From the NCBI GenBank assembly GCA_008729055.1, contig SDUX01000005.1, positions 3,371,062-3,435,061 of the forward strand: a DNA stretch of 64,000 nucleotides, written 5' to 3'. The translations under genes were made by a program, and so were the position numbers. Positions 32,289 through 43,998 of this stretch are shown one piece after another (position 1 is the first letter of the stretch; every line of letters begins with the position of its first letter). The notes under the pieces are model-generated. The model saw nothing but the letters and a program-made list of their open reading frames with translations, was not told the DNA's origin and made no database searches. The DNA is from Pyropia haitanensis (lineage: Eukaryota; Rhodophyta; Bangiophyceae; Bangiales; Bangiaceae).

Positions 32289-34039
32289 ATGGCGTCCGCA
32301 GCGGCGGGCGGCGCGTTTGTCGCCCCCCCCTGTTTCCCTGGCGGTAGCGGCGCCGGAGGTGGCGCCACGGCCGGGCGGCGCGGCCGGCCAGGGCGAGCGT
32401 GTCCCCACCCGCGGAGGCGGCACCGTCCACCGGTCGAATGGGCGGGCACCGGCGTCCCGGTTAGCAGCGGCGGCGCCTGCTGTCGGCGGGCCGCGCGGAG
32501 GGGGGTGGTGATGGCGTCTGCGGCGGCGCCAAAGCCGCCGCCGCCGCCGTCGTCGCCGCCCCCACCGGGAGGAGCGCCGCCGCCGGCTCGGGCGGCGGCG
32601 GTCAAGGGAGTCTCCGCGGGGCTGTCGGGCATCGGAGCCGCCGAGGCGGTGGCGGGCAACGGGACTTCCGCGGGGGTAGCTGCCAACGGGGCCGTCGAGG
32701 GGGTGGCGGCGGGCGTGGCGGGGGAGGGAGTGCTGGGGGAAGAGCCGCCAGTCACCGCCGCCGCCGCAGCCGCCGCCGCAGACGTCCTGCCCGGCGCCGT
32801 CACGACCGAGGTGCTGGGCGCCGCGACCGACGGCGCCGCGCCGGCCGTTGCGGCGTCGACCCCCCCCGCCCCCTTCTCCCGGCCATGGTGGTCGCCCTCC
32901 CCCGACGCGCTCCGCCGCGCCACCCCCCTGCTGCTCCTCAACGCGGTCACCGTCCTGTGGGGCTCCCAGCACGCGGTCATCAAGCTGGCCGTCGACGGGG
33001 CCCCCCCCTCGGCCGTCACGCTCGCGCGGTTTGGCATTGCCGCGGCCGCCGCGGCGCCCTTCCTGCCCTCCCTGTCCACGCCGGGCGGCCGCCGCACGTG
33101 GCTGGCGGGCACCGAACTCGCGGCGTACATGTTTGCGGGCTACGCGTTCCAGGCGGTCGGGCTGCTGACGACGACCGCGTCGCGGTCGGGCTTCCTGCTG
33201 TACCTCAACGTCAAGTTTGTGCCGCTCCTCGCGGCGGTGCTCTACCGCCGCCGCCTGAGCGCGGGCGCCTGGGCGAGCGCCGCGCTCGCGTTTGCGGGTA
33301 CCGCCGTGTTGGCCGGCGATGGGGCCTCGCCGCTGGTGGTGGGCGACGCGTGGTCCGTTGCGGCGGCCGCCGCGTCGGCCGTGTTTATTCTGCGGCTGGA
33401 GGCAGCGGCCGCGGCAACGGCGGCGGCGGACGCGCCGCCCAACGCGGCCGCCGCCCTCAACGCGGTGTCGCTGGTGGGGGTGGCCGCCGCCGCGGCGGCT
33501 TGGGCGTTTGGCGTCGACGGCCTGTCGGCCGCGGGCGTGGCGGCGCCCTTTTTTGACCCCGCCACCGCCGGTGTCGCCGCCGCCGCCGCCGCCGACGGCG
33601 CCGTCGGCGGCGGTGGCGCCTGGGGGGGGCTGTCTGTCCCCGCGGTGGGGGGCGTCCTGTACCTCGGCCTCGTCACCACCGCGCTGTGCAACTGGCTACA
33701 GACGCTCGCGCAGCGGTCGGTCGCGGCGGAGCGAGCCGCGGTCGTCTACGCGATGGACCCGGTGTACGGGGCGTTGTTTGCGGCGGCGCTGCTTGGCGAG
33801 CGGCTGTCGCCGCAGGGCTTGGTCGGCGCCGCCATGATCACCGTCGCGGCGGTGGTGAACCAGCGGGCGACGCCAAAGTACGACCGCTGCGCTGTGGCCG
33901 ACGCGGAGGGCGACGGCGCCGCGCGTGACGGCGCCGCCGAGAGCGGACCATTGCACGCAGGGGGGGGGGGGGGCGCCCCCGCACCGACCAGGGCAGGGGG
34001 GGGGAGGACGCGGGGGACGCTCGCCAGCGGCGGCCGTAG
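32289..34039 (+). CDS. EamA/DMT-family transporter, probably plastid
   Basis: The start ATG at 32289 has a strong context (gaggccATGG). The first 200 residues are Ala/Gly/Pro-rich with a basic leader (plastid targeting inferred). Then about ten hydrophobic helices: ATPLLLLNAVTVLWGSQHAV, TLARFGIAAAAAAPFLPS, AAYMFAGYAFQAVGLL, SRSGFLLYLNVKFVPLLAAV, WASAALAFAGTAVLAGD, and a second repeat ending YAMDPVYGALFAAALLGERL and GAAMITVAAVVNQRA. These are hallmarks of two EamA domains (drug/metabolite transporter superfamily, including At3g02690-like plastid proteins). Substrate unknown. The conserved part ends near 33890. The frame stays open to 34664, but a G run at 33961 followed by AT-rich, UTR-like sequence at 34085 suggests the protein stops earlier; I place the end at the TAG at 34037-34039 in the shifted frame. 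Confidence 0.85.
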
Positions 34040-34380
34040 CGTCCGACGCCGTCCCCCACGGCGGGGGCGTGGGGTGTCATGGACGCGGCCCTATTTATTC
34101 TGTCCTCTGTGTATCTTTGTTGTTTCCCTTGTCTCGCTATTCCCCCCCGGAAACGGGACCCCTCCTCGCCGCCGCCATCACCCGGCGAGAGGCGGTGGCG
34201 GCCACAGCACAGGCGTCAGCGGGGGTGCGAAAGACTCTTGCCCCCCGCCTCCCTCGCTTTCCATGCCACTCCCGCTCGCTTGCTACTCTTCTCCGCCCCC
34301 CCTCCTCCCCCCCTCCCCCACACCCCCCACCTCCCGCCCTGCCGACCCCCCCCCCCCCCCCCCGCGCCCCCCCCAGCCCC

Positions 34381-34773
34381 TCACCCCCCCCGCAACACCA
34401 GCACACACGCCATCACGCCGAGTACCCCCCCCCCACCGCCAGCGCCGGCGGCCCGACGCCATCCGCCGGGTACCCCCCCCCCCCAGCGCCCGCCCGACCG
34501 CCGCGTACCGCGGCGCCGCGTACGCAAACGCGACGCCCGCCAAGCCCAACAGGCCCGCCGACAGGGCGGTCGCGAGCGGCGGGCGGCCGTCCCCAGCGTC
34601 GCCGCCGCCCAGGCGGGAGAGGCCAACGCCGAGCGCGACCGCCGCGGCGGCGGTGCGGCCATAGGCGAGGGCGGTGCGCTCCGCGGCGAGCGCGTCGCGG
34701 GCAGAGGCGCCGGTGAAGGGGGCGGTGCGGCGGGGGAGGGGGAGGTGGGGGGGGGGGGGGGGGGGGCGTCCAT
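34381..34773 (-). CDS. DUF202 (YidH-like) small membrane protein, split over frames
   Basis: ATG at 34773 (MDAPPPPP). After a 20-base G run (34747-34766) the reading gives ARDALAAERTALAYGRTAAA, VALGVGLSRLGGGDAG and a second helix LSAGLLGLAGVAFAYAAPRY then AAVGRALGG: the ER-T-LA-RT signature and two helices of DUF202. Across a 12-base C run (34473-34484) it continues YPADGVGPPALAVGGG, and across a 10-base C run (34425-34434) VLGVMACVLVLRGG, the expected third helix, with a stop at 34381. Total about 130 aa, normal for the family. In eukaryotes DUF202 domains occur in vacuolar/lysosomal membrane proteins such as VTC subunits; function here unknown. Confidence 0.7.
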   Translation of the reverse strand: MDAPPPPPPTSPSPAAPPPSPAPLPATRSPRSAPPSPMAAPPPRRSRSALASPAWAAATLGTAARRSRPPCRRACWAWRASRLRTRRRGTRRSGGRWGGGVPGGWRRAAGAGGGGGVLGVMACVLVLRGG

Positions 34774-35342
34774 TGGGGGGGAGGGAGGGGGTGGGGGGGG
34801 GGGGGGGGGGGGGGGGCGCGGGTGCCGGTTGACAAGAATGGCAGACGGGTACGGGCGGGCCAGCAGAAAGGGGACTGGTTGTACAGACGATGAAGCAGCG
34901 ACGGTGGACGCGGGTGGGAGGAAGCGGCCGCGCGCACGGCGGGGTAGAAAGAAGCCTGTGGTAGGTAGCCAGAGTCAGGCAGAGGGAGGCAGTCGCGCCG
35001 CGTGGCGGGGCGTGTTTGTTGAACAGGGGCGGCGTACCAAAGCGGCGCGCGGCCGCCGCCACCCGCGCTCTGCCGAGGCGGCCCGCGGATGGAGGACGGG
35101 CGGGCGAAAATTCCACGTGGAGCCCCGCGCGGGGCCCCCACCGCGCGGACAGAGGCGGAGCGCGCCGCGTCCGACGACCGCCGCCCCGCACAAACACAAA
35201 CAAAAAAAAACGCGGTGCCGGCGTGGGGGGGGAGGCGGACGACGGCGCCCACCAGCGGGCACCTCCCCCCACGAGCCACGCCGTCGCCCCTCCACCCCCC
35301 CACCACCCCTCCTCCCCGCCCCCCCCCCCCCCCCCAAAGCCG
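34774..35342. other. Intergenic region
   Basis: About 570 bp between the DUF202 gene start and the 3' end of the channel gene. It includes G runs at 34790-34816 and a nine-base A run near 35202. No gene supported. Confidence 0.45.
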
Positions 35343-35714
35343 TCAACCAAACCCCCGCCCGCGGCCGTCGCCGCCTTCCCTCCCCCGCACCGTCCCGTAC
35401 GCGTGGGCGGCGCGGCGGGTGAGGTGGCTCTCCTCGTCGCTGCCCAGGTCGCCATCAGACGAGGCGCTGCTGCTGCACCCGCCGCCGCCGCCATCGTCGC
35501 TGCCGCCGCCATAGTAGCCGCCGCCAAGCCGGCGGCCGCCACCGTCGACGCCGCGGCGGGCGGGCGACACGGCCGCCGCCGCCCGCGACGGCGGCGACGG
35601 CGGCAGTACCGCGCTGCCGCCAACCGCGGGGAGGGCACCGCCGTAGAGGTCCGTCGCGGGCGCGTAGGGGGCGGCCGCGGGCGAGACGCTGCGGATGCCG
35701 CCGGTGGCGGCGCC

Positions 35715-35745
<31 letters not shown>

Positions 35746-38700
35746 CCATCGGCGGCCGGCGCGCCCGCCCGCCCCGTCGAGGCAACCGCGGCGGTGGCGG
35801 CGGCGGCCGCCGCAGCCGCCGCCGCGTCCGCGCTGTGCACCCGCCGGCGGATGGCCAGCAACAGGTGCCCGCGGGCGCGGCCGACCAGCGGCAGCAGCTG
35901 CTCGCCGACCACCTCGGACGCGGACAGGCAAAAGAGCACCGCCGCGGCGGCGACGGTGACGAGCGCGGCGGCGGCGGCGAGGGAGCCCTCGAGGTAAAAG
36001 ATGACCGCCAGCGTCAGCACGCTGATGACCGTCCAGAGGAGGAGGAAGTTGGCCGACGACCGCGGCAGCGCGCCGTCAATGTGTGTGCGCGAAAAGACGT
36101 AGCGCAGGTTGAAGCTGTCCACCGCGTGCTTGGCCACAAAGTACAGGACCGCAAACGACCAGATGAGCGGCGCGACGCACCCAAACAGCAGGCACATGGA
36201 CATGACCGTCACGTTGTACGCGTAGTGGCGGGGAAAGTCAAACGCGCCCTTGCACTTGGCCTCCGCCGCCTCCAGCGGCGTCAGCGCGCGGTACCGCCGC
36301 CACGCGGCCATCGTGTTGGCCGGCAGCTGGAGGAGCCAAAACACCGACCCGGTCAGCGCCAGCTGCACCAGGTAGCTGCACAGGAAAAAGGCAATGTCGC
36401 CAGAGAAGAGACGTTCCAGGATGGGCAGCGCCTGCACCACGTTCTCCCCGCGCCCCGACCGCTCGTAGAGCATGGTCAGGAACTGGGAGGCGGTGTCGAG
36501 CGCGAGCGACGGCAGCACGACGGCGTTGCACACGTAGTAAAAGGAGGTCTTGCGGAAGACGCTCATCTCCTGCGCCGAGTGCGTTGGGTAACCCTCGAGC
36601 GCCACCGTCGCGCGCAGCACCGACGGCACAATGGCAAAGACGAGCGCGAGGAGCACGACGGGGAGGTAGGCCAGCAGCAGCGACCGCACCACCGCCGAGT
36701 GGGTGATCCAGTTGGGGAGGAGCTCGAGGAGGGACTGCGCCAGCACCGCGGCGTCGTCGGCCGACGGCGCCGCCGCCGCGGCAGGCGACACGAGCGTGCT
36801 GTCGTTCGCACCGCCTGTGCCCGACAACAGCGCCCGCGGGTCGCTCAGCAGCACCGCGTTGGTGCACATCAGCCGCACGGCGGTGAGGACCGCTACGGGG
36901 CTGGTAAACAGGATGAGCATGGCAAACACAATGCCTTGCACCGACACGGAGCGGATGGTGCGCTGCCAAAAGGGCATGCTCACGTTGGCCCAGATGATGT
37001 CCGAGCTCCGCGGCGCCCGCTCCGCACGCACCCCGGCGAGGTCATCGTAGGGGAAGGGGAAGGCGGTTGGCGACGCGGGGGTGAGGGCGGTCGAGGCGGC
37101 GGCCGCCGCGGCGGTGGCGGGCGGGCGGGCGGTCCCCGCTCCCCGCGAAGGGGAGTCGTTCAGCACAAACGCTGGCACGGTCGGGCGGTCGCCCCCCCCG
37201 CCCCCGTTGCGCCACGCACCCGACGGGGCGGCGGCAGCGGCGTGCCCCCCCCCCCCCGCCGACACTGCCGCCTCGCGCGGGAGCTCGGTAAAGTAGGCCG
37301 TCGGGGCGCCCCCCCCTCCCCCCCCGGAGCCCGGCCTCGAGCCCGCGGGCCGGAAAAAGGGCGCCGCCGTCCGCGTCAGCGCCGCGACCACCGCCCGGCG
37401 GGCGCGCTCTCCCCGCCGCGGAAAGTCGTCGAGCATCGCCGCCGCGGTCGCCGGGTTGAGCGCCGTGACAAACGCGCAGCCCGCAAAGTCCGCGTCGGGC
37501 GCGCGGCGGAACGCGTCGAGCTCCGCCTCCACCGCCGCGAGCTGCGCCTCGAGCTCCGGCACCAGCCGCTCCACGTCGACACCGCCGCCGCCGCCGCCGC
37601 TGCCGCCGTCGGGCAGGCCCGAGCGGAGGTGCTCCAGCCGGTGCCGGAACGCTTCCTTGCGCCGCAGCAGGCGCGCCTCGGACACGTGGCCGCGGTAGAG
37701 GAGCTCCACGCGCCCAATGCAGTCGGGGTAGCGGCACGACAGGCGCCGCTTGAGCTCCTCGGTCGTGTTGGCGTCGGCGGGCAGGCCACGGAGGAGGAGC
37801 GTCCAGTGGCCCGCCACGGCCGCCGCGTGCAGCCGCCCCGACCGGCCGCGGCCGCCCACCGCGGCCGCGGCCGCGGCGCCGCCGCCCGCGGCGCCCATGG
37901 ACGCGGTCGGCGACAGCGGCAGCTGCGGGGGCGGCGACAGCCACGCGCGCATCGAGTGGCCATCCCCCGCCGCCGCCGCGTGCGTGACGCAAAATAGGAA
38001 GCAGATGGCGGCGGCGACGACCGCCGCGACGGGCACCTGTAGGTACAGCGCGAGGCTGTGCTTGGCCAGGTTGTGCGACGTCAGCCGCTCAAAGAGGCCC
38101 CGGTCCGAGCGGAAAAAGGCCGAGACGGCTTCGAGCCACGCGCGGACGCGGCCCGCCTCGGCGGCGGCCGAGTCGTTGCGCCCCGCGCCGGCGGTCGCGG
38201 CAGGGGCGCCCACGGGCGCGCCCGCGGCGTCCGCGTCCGCCGCGCCGCCCGCGTGGCCAGCAGCAGTGGCGGCAATCGTGGCGGCCGCGGCATCCGCGTC
38301 CTCCTTTGCAGCCGCCACGCGGGTAGGCGGGGCGCCCGCGTCGGCGGCGGCGGCAGCGGCCGCGGCGGGGGCCGTCGGCGCCCGCCCCCCCCCCCCCACC
38401 ACCGGGGTGGCCCGGCCGTACGCAGCCAACCGAAAGGCCGGCAGGTCGGTCAGCGCCACCCGCCCCGCCTCGGCCGACGACGCGGCGGCGGCGGCGGCGT
38501 AGAGGCCCCGCACCGCCGGCGCCGACGTGTTGACCTCCCCCCTGCCCGCCACGGCGGGCCCCCCCCCTTCCCCCCCCCCCGTCGCCGCCGCGGCGGTAGC
38601 GGCCGGCATGAGGGCCCCCCCAAACCAGTAGGCCGGCAGCAGCGTCACGCCCGCGACGCTGCCGCACACGACGCACAGGGCGAGGCAGAGGCGCTGGAAG

Positions 38701-39634
38701 AGGAGGTACACCACCGCGTCGCGGCCGAGGGCCGTGTCGCCCTGCGACGCCCAGCGGCTAAAGCCGCACCACCGGTGGGGCGGCGGCCCCGACCGCACCA
38801 GCGCCGTGTCCAGCGGCGTGTAGGCGGCGGTCGAGCGGTAGCGACGGTGGGAGCCGGGCGCCTCGGACAGCAGACGCAGTTCGTCTTCGGTGAGCAGGGA
38901 CGAGCGGAAAACGAGGTAGCGATAGATGAGCAGGCCCGCCGCGGCGGTGACCACGTTGATCATCACCACCACCGACAGGCCCGACGACATGGTCGTGCCT
39001 TCAAACAGCCGCTTGAGGGTGTTGCCGTCGCCGTCGACATCCCCGTCGTCGGTTGCCTCCCGCCTGCCGTCGGCCGTGCCATTCGCGGCCGCGGCCGCAT
39101 CGGCGTCGTCGGCGGCCGCCGCCGCCGCCGCGGGCGTGGCGGTCGGCGGCACCGCCTCTCTTTTCCGCACCACCCGCGGCGGCGGTGGTGCGGGCGGAGC
39201 CACCGCGGCGGCGCGGCCCGCGACGGGCGGCTCCACCAACCGGCCAGACGCCGCCGCCGCCACCGCCAGTGGGGCGGGTGGCCGCCGTAGCCGCGGCGAC
39301 GCGACAGGGGCCTCCCGCCCCCCCGCGGCCGCCGTCCGCCCACCCCCCCCCGCCGCCGCCGTCGCCACCGCCGGCGTCCCCCCCGCGCCCACCACCCCCG
39401 CCGCCGCCACCGCCAAAACGCCCAGCAGCGCCAGCAGGGTCCACCACCCCACGAGCACGGCCGACGCCGCCCCCCCCCCGTCCACTGCTGCCGCCACCGC
39501 CGCCGCCGCCGCTGGCCCGCTGTGTCGGCGGGCCGCCGGCGGGCACGGCCGGCCAGCGGTGGTGGCGACGGCAGCGGCGGCCGCCGTCGCCACCGCGCCG
39601 CCGCCGCCGCCGCCGCCGCCGCCGTCGCCGCCAT
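35343..39634 (-). CDS. OSCA/CSC1-like mechanosensitive cation channel (TMEM63 family)
   Basis: About 1,430 aa, one exon. In order: an Ala-rich N-terminus with a hydrophobic segment (VLVGWWTLLALLGVLAVAAA); a late-exocyst-type N-terminal membrane part (SVVVMINVVTAAAGLLIYRY, VYLLFQRLCLALCVVCGSVA, VPVAAVVAAAICFLFCVTHA); a cytosolic PHM7-like domain (HWTLLLRGLPADANTTEELK, AGCAFVTALNPATAAAML); and the RSN1_7TM core from SSDIIWANVSMPFWQRTIRS through WTVISVLTLAVIFYLEGSLA. These three Pfam-type domains define the OSCA/CSC1/TMEM63 family of osmo- and stretch-gated, calcium-permeable channels. A Gly/Ser-rich tail ends at 35343. The long open frame begins at a GTG (39593); the nearest suitable ATG is 39634 (MAATAAAA), out of frame across a GGC repeat, so I suggest that start with one repeat-length slip. 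Confidence 0.9.
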
Positions 39635-40367
39635 GCCGTCCGGCCGCTCGGGGGGCCGCGCCGCCCGTGGCGGCGACGTCGTCAGGAGCAGCGGCAGCCG
39701 CGGTTGGGCAGAGGGCCCCGTTTCACGTGCAGGAGCGGCAGGAAGAAGCCGGCAGGGGTGAGGGTAAAGGAAAGGGGGGGGGGGGGGAGGCGAGGGGCGA
39801 GCAGGTGGGAAGTCCAAGAAGGCGGGACGGAGGGCAGGCGGCAGGGACGGGCAGCAGGAGAGCAGGTCGGAGGGTGGGGGGGTGCGACGGAGAGTATGGG
39901 GCGTCGGACAGAGGACGGGGGGGGGGGTGGGACGGAGGGTCAGGGGGCGGTAGGGAGAGGGCAGGGCGGCGGTATGGACGGGGAGGCGGCCGAGGGGGCA
40001 GCGGCACGGTGGGGGCCCTCCGCGCGGCGCGTCGGGTACTGGCGGGCGGCGGCTGTGTCGGTGTGGACGCGCCTGCCGGCGGTGGCGGCTACGCCACCCG
40101 CCCGGGTCTGGCGCACCACGTGGCGTGACGGTTGCGGCCGATTGACACCTGGAATCCAGTGGACTTCCAGGTCCAACGTCCGACTTGAAACAGATAATTG
40201 TACTGCTTTCTTTGCTCAAAACGACGGAGAGTGTTCTGGACGGCACGGCCCGTGTACCGACACCGTCGCGAGGCCGCGCCGGAATATTGGACCTACAACC
40301 GCGGGCCATCACGGACCTACGAACGGCGGCGTGTCCCCCCGCGGCCGGCACGCCGCGACGGGCACCC
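39635..40367. other. Intergenic region
   Basis: Between the start of the channel gene and the 3' end of the Maf gene. Purine-rich (G/A) from about 39730 to 39990, then balanced around 40150-40330. No gene supported. Confidence 0.45.
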
Positions 40368-41105
40368 TCAGCCGACCGCGCGGGGCGGCGCGAGCACCCC
40401 CCCCTCCCCCCGCAGCGCCGCGGCAATCAGCCCCCGGGTGGTCGTCGCGCACAGCCCCCGGACGGCCGTCTCGTCGCCGACCAGCCGCGCCACGTGCGGC
40501 GCGACGGCCGGGTGCTCGACCATGAGCGCGCCTGCGCAGCCAAAGACCGCCCCGTCGGCAATGAGCGCCTCGACCGCCGCCGCCGGCAGCGGCCGCAGGT
40601 GCACCTCGGCGCGGTCGGCACCCTCCCAGCGGCGGCCCGTCGCAACGTCCGTCACGACCGTCGCGCCGACCGTCACGGCGGGGGCGGTCGCGTAGCCACC
40701 CACGTACTGCCGCACGTCATCAGCGGTGAGGGGCTTCTCCAGCACCCGCCCGTTGTAGACCACCACCTGGTCGCCGGTGAGGAGGAGCGTCGCGCGCCGA
40801 GGCGCCGCCGCCGCGCCGCCGCCGCCGCCGTCGCCGTCGTCGTCGCCGTCGCCGCCGCCGTCAATGGGCGGCAGCGGCGGCGGCGGGTCGGCCGCGAGCG
40901 ACGCGAGCACCGCGTCGGCCTTGGCGTGCGCGAGCGCCGACACGAGCGCCCGCGGGTCCGCGTCGCGGATGGCCTTCTCGTCAATCCCCGCCGGCCGCAC
41001 CAGCGGGTCGGGGTGGCCCATCGAGGCGAGGATGGACCGGCGCGTGGGGGAGGAGGAGCCGAGGATGAGGCGGCCCAGCACCGCCGGGGGGGGGGGGGGG
41101 GGCAT
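40368..41105 (-). CDS. Maf-like nucleotide pyrophosphatase
   Basis: ORF of 245 aa from the ATG at 41105. LILGSSSPTRRSILASMG is the Maf N-terminal phosphate-binding motif; GIDEKAIRDADPRALVSALA follows, then LLLTGDQVVVYNGRVLEKPL (family Asp/Gln region) and the C-terminal GAVFGCAGALMVEH. Maf/HAM1-like enzymes hydrolyse non-canonical or methylated nucleoside triphosphates to monophosphates and PPi (established). An acidic Gly/Asp insert sits between the two halves. The first residues after the ATG are a poly-Pro made by a 17-base G run (41086-41102), so a longer leader in another frame (for example from an ATG near 41277, MVVTLFLTAPPVS) is possible, which could give organelle targeting. Confidence 0.87.
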   Translation of the reverse strand: MPPPPPPAVLGRLILGSSSPTRRSILASMGHPDPLVRPAGIDEKAIRDADPRALVSALAHAKADAVLASLAADPPPPLPPIDGGGDGDDDGDGGGGGAAAAPRRATLLLTGDQVVVYNGRVLEKPLTADDVRQYVGGYATAPAVTVGATVVTDVATGRRWEGADRAEVHLRPLPAAAVEALIADGAVFGCAGALMVEHPAVAPHVARLVGDETAVRGLCATTTRGLIAAALRGEGGVLAPPRAVG

Positions 41106-41980
41106 CGCAGACACCGCGCCGGCGGCGGCGGCGGGGCGACCGGGGGGGGGGCGCTGGCCGCAGGCGGGGGCGGCCCGACGGCGGGGGGGGGGTGGCAGAA
41201 GGACGAGGTACGCAAGCGGGGGGGGGATGAAGGGGATTGCTCACAGGTGGGGCGGTGAGGAAGAGGGTGACCACCATGAGCGGAGGATGAGGGGGGTGCG
41301 CGGGGGAGGAGCTGGGGGAGTGGGGGAGGGGGATGTGGGATGGGCAGGATCGTCGCGGCGCGACGACGCCGTCCACGTCGGTGGCACCGGGCGGATACAG
41401 GGGATGAGTACTGCGGGCCACCTGATTGGCCCATCTGCGTCGCCCGTGCGCCTCTTTCGACAGCAAGCGCGTTTGCAAAAGAGCCCTGGCCTCTTTTGTG
41501 ATAAATTAGACTGAATTGGTCGCTATTCCATGGACCTTTTCTTCGCGCAAGCAGTGGATGGCCAGGTCATGCGACCGCCTCGCCATGCGCCCAAAATACC
41601 ACCATTCATTGCGAGCTGATCCGGGCCGCAGTGGCGTCCGCGACCGCCACCTATTGGCCATTGGGATTGGCCAATGAGGCCATGCGCGACGGCCAGAGCT
41701 CCCGCGCGCCGCCTCCACACGCGGCCAGCCGCGGCCGCCCCCCTCGCCGCCGCCCGTCCCCTTCCCCGACCCCAGCCGTCGTCCTCTCGCCGTCGCTCTC
41801 GCCGTCGCGACGTCCGCGTGGGGCGCCCCCAGCCTCGCCCCTCCTCCGCCCCACCTGCGCCGCCCCCCCCCATCTCCCGTAGCCCACCCTGGCTGGTTCC
41901 TTCCCCCACCCCCCCCCGTCTCGTGGCGGCCGGGAGGCCGTACGCCCCCCGCCCCCCGCCGGCCCCCCGCGGCCCTGCCC
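41106..41980. other. Divergent promoter region
   Basis: Between the Maf gene (leftward) and the FtsH-ectodomain-like gene (rightward). It has an AT-richer core at 41400-41680 with ATTGG/CCAAT motifs, flanked by G-rich and C-rich sides. No gene supported. Confidence 0.5.
41653..41675. promoter_or_regulatory. Cluster of four CCAAT/ATTGG motifs
   Basis: ATTGG at 41653, 41660 and 41666 and CCAAT at 41671, within 23 bp in a region between divergent genes. CCAAT boxes are NF-Y targets in eukaryotes; use here is inferred. Confidence 0.5.
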
Positions 41981-42615
41981 ATGGCCCCCGCCGCCTACGT
42001 CCCGCCGCCGCCGCCGGCCGTGGCGGCGGACCGCGGTGCGGCCGCGGCCGCCGCTCCTGCGGCCGCCGCCGCCGCCGCCGCCGTCGCGACCCGCCACCCG
42101 CCGCGCCGCGCCGCGGCGGCCGGCGCTGCCGCCCCCGCCGCCGCTGCTGCCGCCGCCGCCGCTGCCGCCACTGCCGGCCGCGCCACGCTCGTGGCGGCGG
42201 CGGTGGCGGCGGCCGTCCTTGGCGGGGGCGTCGGCCGCCCCCCCCTCTCCCCCCCCCCGCGGTGGCGGCGGTCGCCGCGCCCGCGGCGGCGGCGCCCGCG
42301 GCGGCGGCGCCGTACAGCTACGGCGCGAGGGTGCTGCCCGCGGCGCTGTCGCCCGCCCCCCCTGGCGTGCCGTCGCTGCCCTATGTGGACTTCCTCGCCG
42401 CCCTCGGCCGCGGGGAGGTGGCGCGCGTCGATTTTTACGACGGCGGCAACGTGGCGCTCGCGGTGCTGACCGGCGGCGGCGGCGCGGCGGCGCCGCCGGT
42501 GCGCCTCGGCGAGGGCTACCCGATTGACGTGGACGACGGCTGGTCCAGCCCGCTGTGGTGCATGCGCGTGCTGGCCGACCGGGGCGTGCCGTACACACTG
42601 CACTGGCGGCGGTGA
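41981..42615 (+). CDS. FtsH N-terminal (ectodomain)-like protein, likely plastid
   Basis: ATG at 41981 (MAPAAYVPPPPPAVAAD); an Ala/Arg-rich leader; a hydrophobic segment TLVAAAVAAAVLGGGVG; a frame change across C runs at about 42237-42258; then LPYVDFLAALGRGEVARVDF followed by YDGGNVALAVLTG, VRLGEGYPIDVDDG and LWCMRVLADRGVPYTLHW ending at 42615. The YxxFLxxxxxGxVxxV pattern followed by a closing VLxxRGVPY matches the small domain N-terminal to FtsH proteases. No AAA or protease domain follows, so this is a stand-alone version of about 210 aa, perhaps thylakoid-anchored (inference). Confidence 0.65.
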
Positions 42616-43998
42616 GCTGGAGGGGGGGGGGGGGGTGGGGCGGGGGGGCGGGGGGGAAGGCGGCAGTGGGTGGCGGGAGGGTGATGGTGGGGGGGAGACG
42701 CGGGTGGGGGGGGGAAGTGGGGAGGCGACGCGCTGGGCGCGCGTGCTACCCCCCTGTGCCGCGTTGACGGGTAGCGTTGTTCTCTGTCGCGCCGCAGCCC
42801 TGTGCACGGGCGGTCTCTCCCTTCCCTTCTTCACCGCCGACGCTGAGGTCAGCCTCGACCACGGGTGGCAAAGGGCAGGCGAAGCAGGTGGCCACGAAAG
42901 CAGCGGCGTGATGCAGCCCGGGCGTACAGACGGAACCGCCCGAACCGACCCACGGGGGTATGGGCCTGTCCCGGAACGGGGTGCTATGTACCAGTCACGC
43001 TTCCCCAGACAGAGAGATGACGCGCGTGCCTACTGGCAGAGAGCCGCCGCGGATTGAAAGCGGCGCGCGCGCGGCCCCTCCTGCATCCGCGCCCGGACTG
43101 CCTCGTGTGGCGGCACGCTTCCCGCTGTGCAAGCGCTGGGCGTCGGTGCGACACACACTCTCCACGTCCGTTGGTGCCCGTGTGCCTAGCCGCGCCCGTC
43201 GGTGGCGCAGCGTAGGGCAAGCTGGTTGGGCCACCGCGGCCGCACTCCCCCCTGCCCTCCGTTCTTCCTCCCGCCTCCGCTTCCTTCCCTCCCCCACCTT
43301 CCCCCCTCCGTCCCGTCCTCGCTCCCCGCTTGCCTCCCGCGCTGCATCCTTCCCCTCGCTGCCTCAGGCATCGAATTTCCTGCTCCCGCAGGCCGCCCTC
43401 CCCGACCTCGTGCTGGGGATATGCGGACGCGTCGGTGATGCCCGTGGACAGCACGCGTCAGGAGCGTGCCCACAGCGGCCAAGCCGCGGGGTCCCGTCTC
43501 CTCCCCGCCGTGGCCGCACCTGTCGACCTCCCTCCCCTCCTGCCGCCCGCCCAGTCGCTTGCGCCACCGCCCTCCACCGGGCCGCTCCTCACTCGCCGTC
43601 TTGCCGCGGCTGCCGCCGCCAGCCGGGGCCACGGAAAGCGGACCAGCGGGCGGCCGCCCGCCGCTGCGAGCGGCACCTGTCCAACGGCGGCCGTGGCAGC
43701 GGGCGACGGCGGCGGCGACGGCGGCCGCGGCGGCGGGGGTGGCGGCGGCGGTCGCCACCGCCGCCGCTGCCCGGGGAGACAGCGGGGTCAACAGCGCCGC
43801 TGACGGCGGCGGGCGCATAGACACCGGGTCAACACTGCCACCCGCGGCGGCGGGCGCGGTCACACCCGCCCCTGGAGCAACAGCCCGGCGGCGGCAGCCG
43901 TGCACCCCCCCCACCCCCCACCCCTTCAACCTCTCCCGACGCCCCTTCCGCTCCCCCCTCCCCCCCGGGCCGCCCCCCCGCCACAGTCTCGCCGCGCA
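42616..43998. other. Intergenic region with unsupported open frames
   Basis: G-rich to about 42760, balanced at 42760-43400, then GCC-rich. A plus frame ending at 44035 (…QMTVNFIRNDG) is open for 190 codons but starts at GTG and overlaps the end of the LRR gene. I do not call it. Confidence 0.4.

Noticed and set aside
35016..37997. 993-codon plus-strand frame
   Set aside because: Exact antisense of the well-supported OSCA channel gene.
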